Below are positions 13,037 through 13,225 of a stretch of DNA of 13,225 bases, one piece after another. The DNA is taken from positions 1 through 13,225 of the forward strand of contig CAYTQK010000070.1 in NCBI GenBank assembly GCA_964439745.1, written 5' to 3'. The DNA comes from CAYTQK01 sp964439745 (GTDB lineage: Bacteria; Desulfobacterota; Desulfobacteria; Desulfobacterales; Desulfosudaceae). A program made the translations under genes and the position numbers. The number at the start of each line of letters is the position of its first letter. Positions within the stretch are counted from its first letter, which is position 1. The notes under the pieces were generated by a model. It did no database searches, was not told the origin of the DNA, and was given only the letters and a program-made list of their open reading frames with translations.

Positions 13037-13225
13037 ATGAGATTTTCAAAAAACAACGACGCCCTGGGGACGACCAACCGTGGCAACCCGGCCGAATCCA
13101 GCCTGTGCACACTCTGCCTGGCCGACTGCCTGGGCCAACACGAACCCTCGCTGTCCAGCCTGGTCGGCCCGCCACCGTTCTATCCCAGGCTCTTCGGCCT
13201 TCTCACCTCCGTGGCCAACCACACC
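13037..13225 (+). CDS. probable FMN-binding glutamate synthase-like protein, N-terminal fragment
   Basis: The first 63 codons are open to the edge of the window. The ATG follows a strong TGGAGG ribosome-binding site by seven bases, which fixes the start. The peptide has GTTNRGNPAE (11-20) and a cysteine cluster C-x-x-C-x-x-x-C (Cys24, Cys27, Cys31), then SSLVG and FYPRLFG. From memory of the family, this resembles the N-termini of GltB-domain-2-like, FMN-binding glutamate synthase family proteins in Desulfobacterota, where the cysteines may hold an iron-sulfur centre. I could not run a search and the catalytic FMN domain is outside the window, so the identification is provisional. ANTAR control of the gene would fit, because known ANTAR targets are often nitrogen-metabolism genes. 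It is divergent from the XRE-cupin regulator. Confidence 0.55.
   Translation, partial: MRFSKNNDALGTTNRGNPAESSLCTLCLADCLGQHEPSLSSLVGPPPFYPRLFGLLTSVANHT

Overview
The window looks like a chromosomal segment of a GC-rich, Gram-negative sulfate-reducer-type bacterium, most likely Desulfobacterota (Desulfobacterales-like). This is inferred from gene order and protein character, not from a database search. The supporting points are: separate b' and b ATP-synthase subunits, each with a signal-like N-terminus; a bactofilin gene directly before the atp operon; an mreBCD-mrdA-rodA elongation cluster; and a terminal gene that resembles the FMN-binding glutamate-synthase-like proteins of that group.

Right to left on the minus strand, positions 10365 to 1 carry envelope and energy genes. 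First come an S66 LD-carboxypeptidase and a GTGA-overlapping cytosolic serine hydrolase of the beta-lactamase fold. Next is the rod-shape elongasome (mreB, mreC, mreD, mrdA/PBP2, rodA), which ends in a probable intrinsic terminator. A bactofilin gene follows, whose stop codon lies inside the -35 box of the promoter for the tightly overlapping atpF'-atpF-atpH-atpA operon. mreB-mreC (172 nt) and mreC-mreD (147 nt) are separated by structured spacers, and mreC may have its own promoter.

The right-hand 2.9 kb (10366-13225) is a regulatory locus and the most interesting part. It holds a plus-strand GAF-ANTAR protein (putative RNA-binding antiterminator), a convergent minus-strand regulator (KaiC/RAD55-like domain with no P-loop, then XRE helix-turn-helix, then cupin), and the start of a plus-strand gene that looks like a GltB-type glutamate synthase. 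The leader of this last gene contains two hairpins, each with a six-base loop having A at position 1 and G at position 4. The second hairpin lies inside the 5' arm of an intrinsic terminator that ends in ten Ts. This is the layout known for ANTAR target RNAs, so the leader is probably the cis target of the GAF-ANTAR protein encoded 1.5 kb away. The three promoters of the locus also share the nonamer ATGATAATG over their -10 regions, a candidate operator for the XRE-cupin regulator. The working model is a two-layer switch, DNA-binding control of initiation plus ANTAR control of termination, acting on a nitrogen-assimilation-type gene.

No tRNA, rRNA, CRISPR array, insertion sequence or phage gene was seen.
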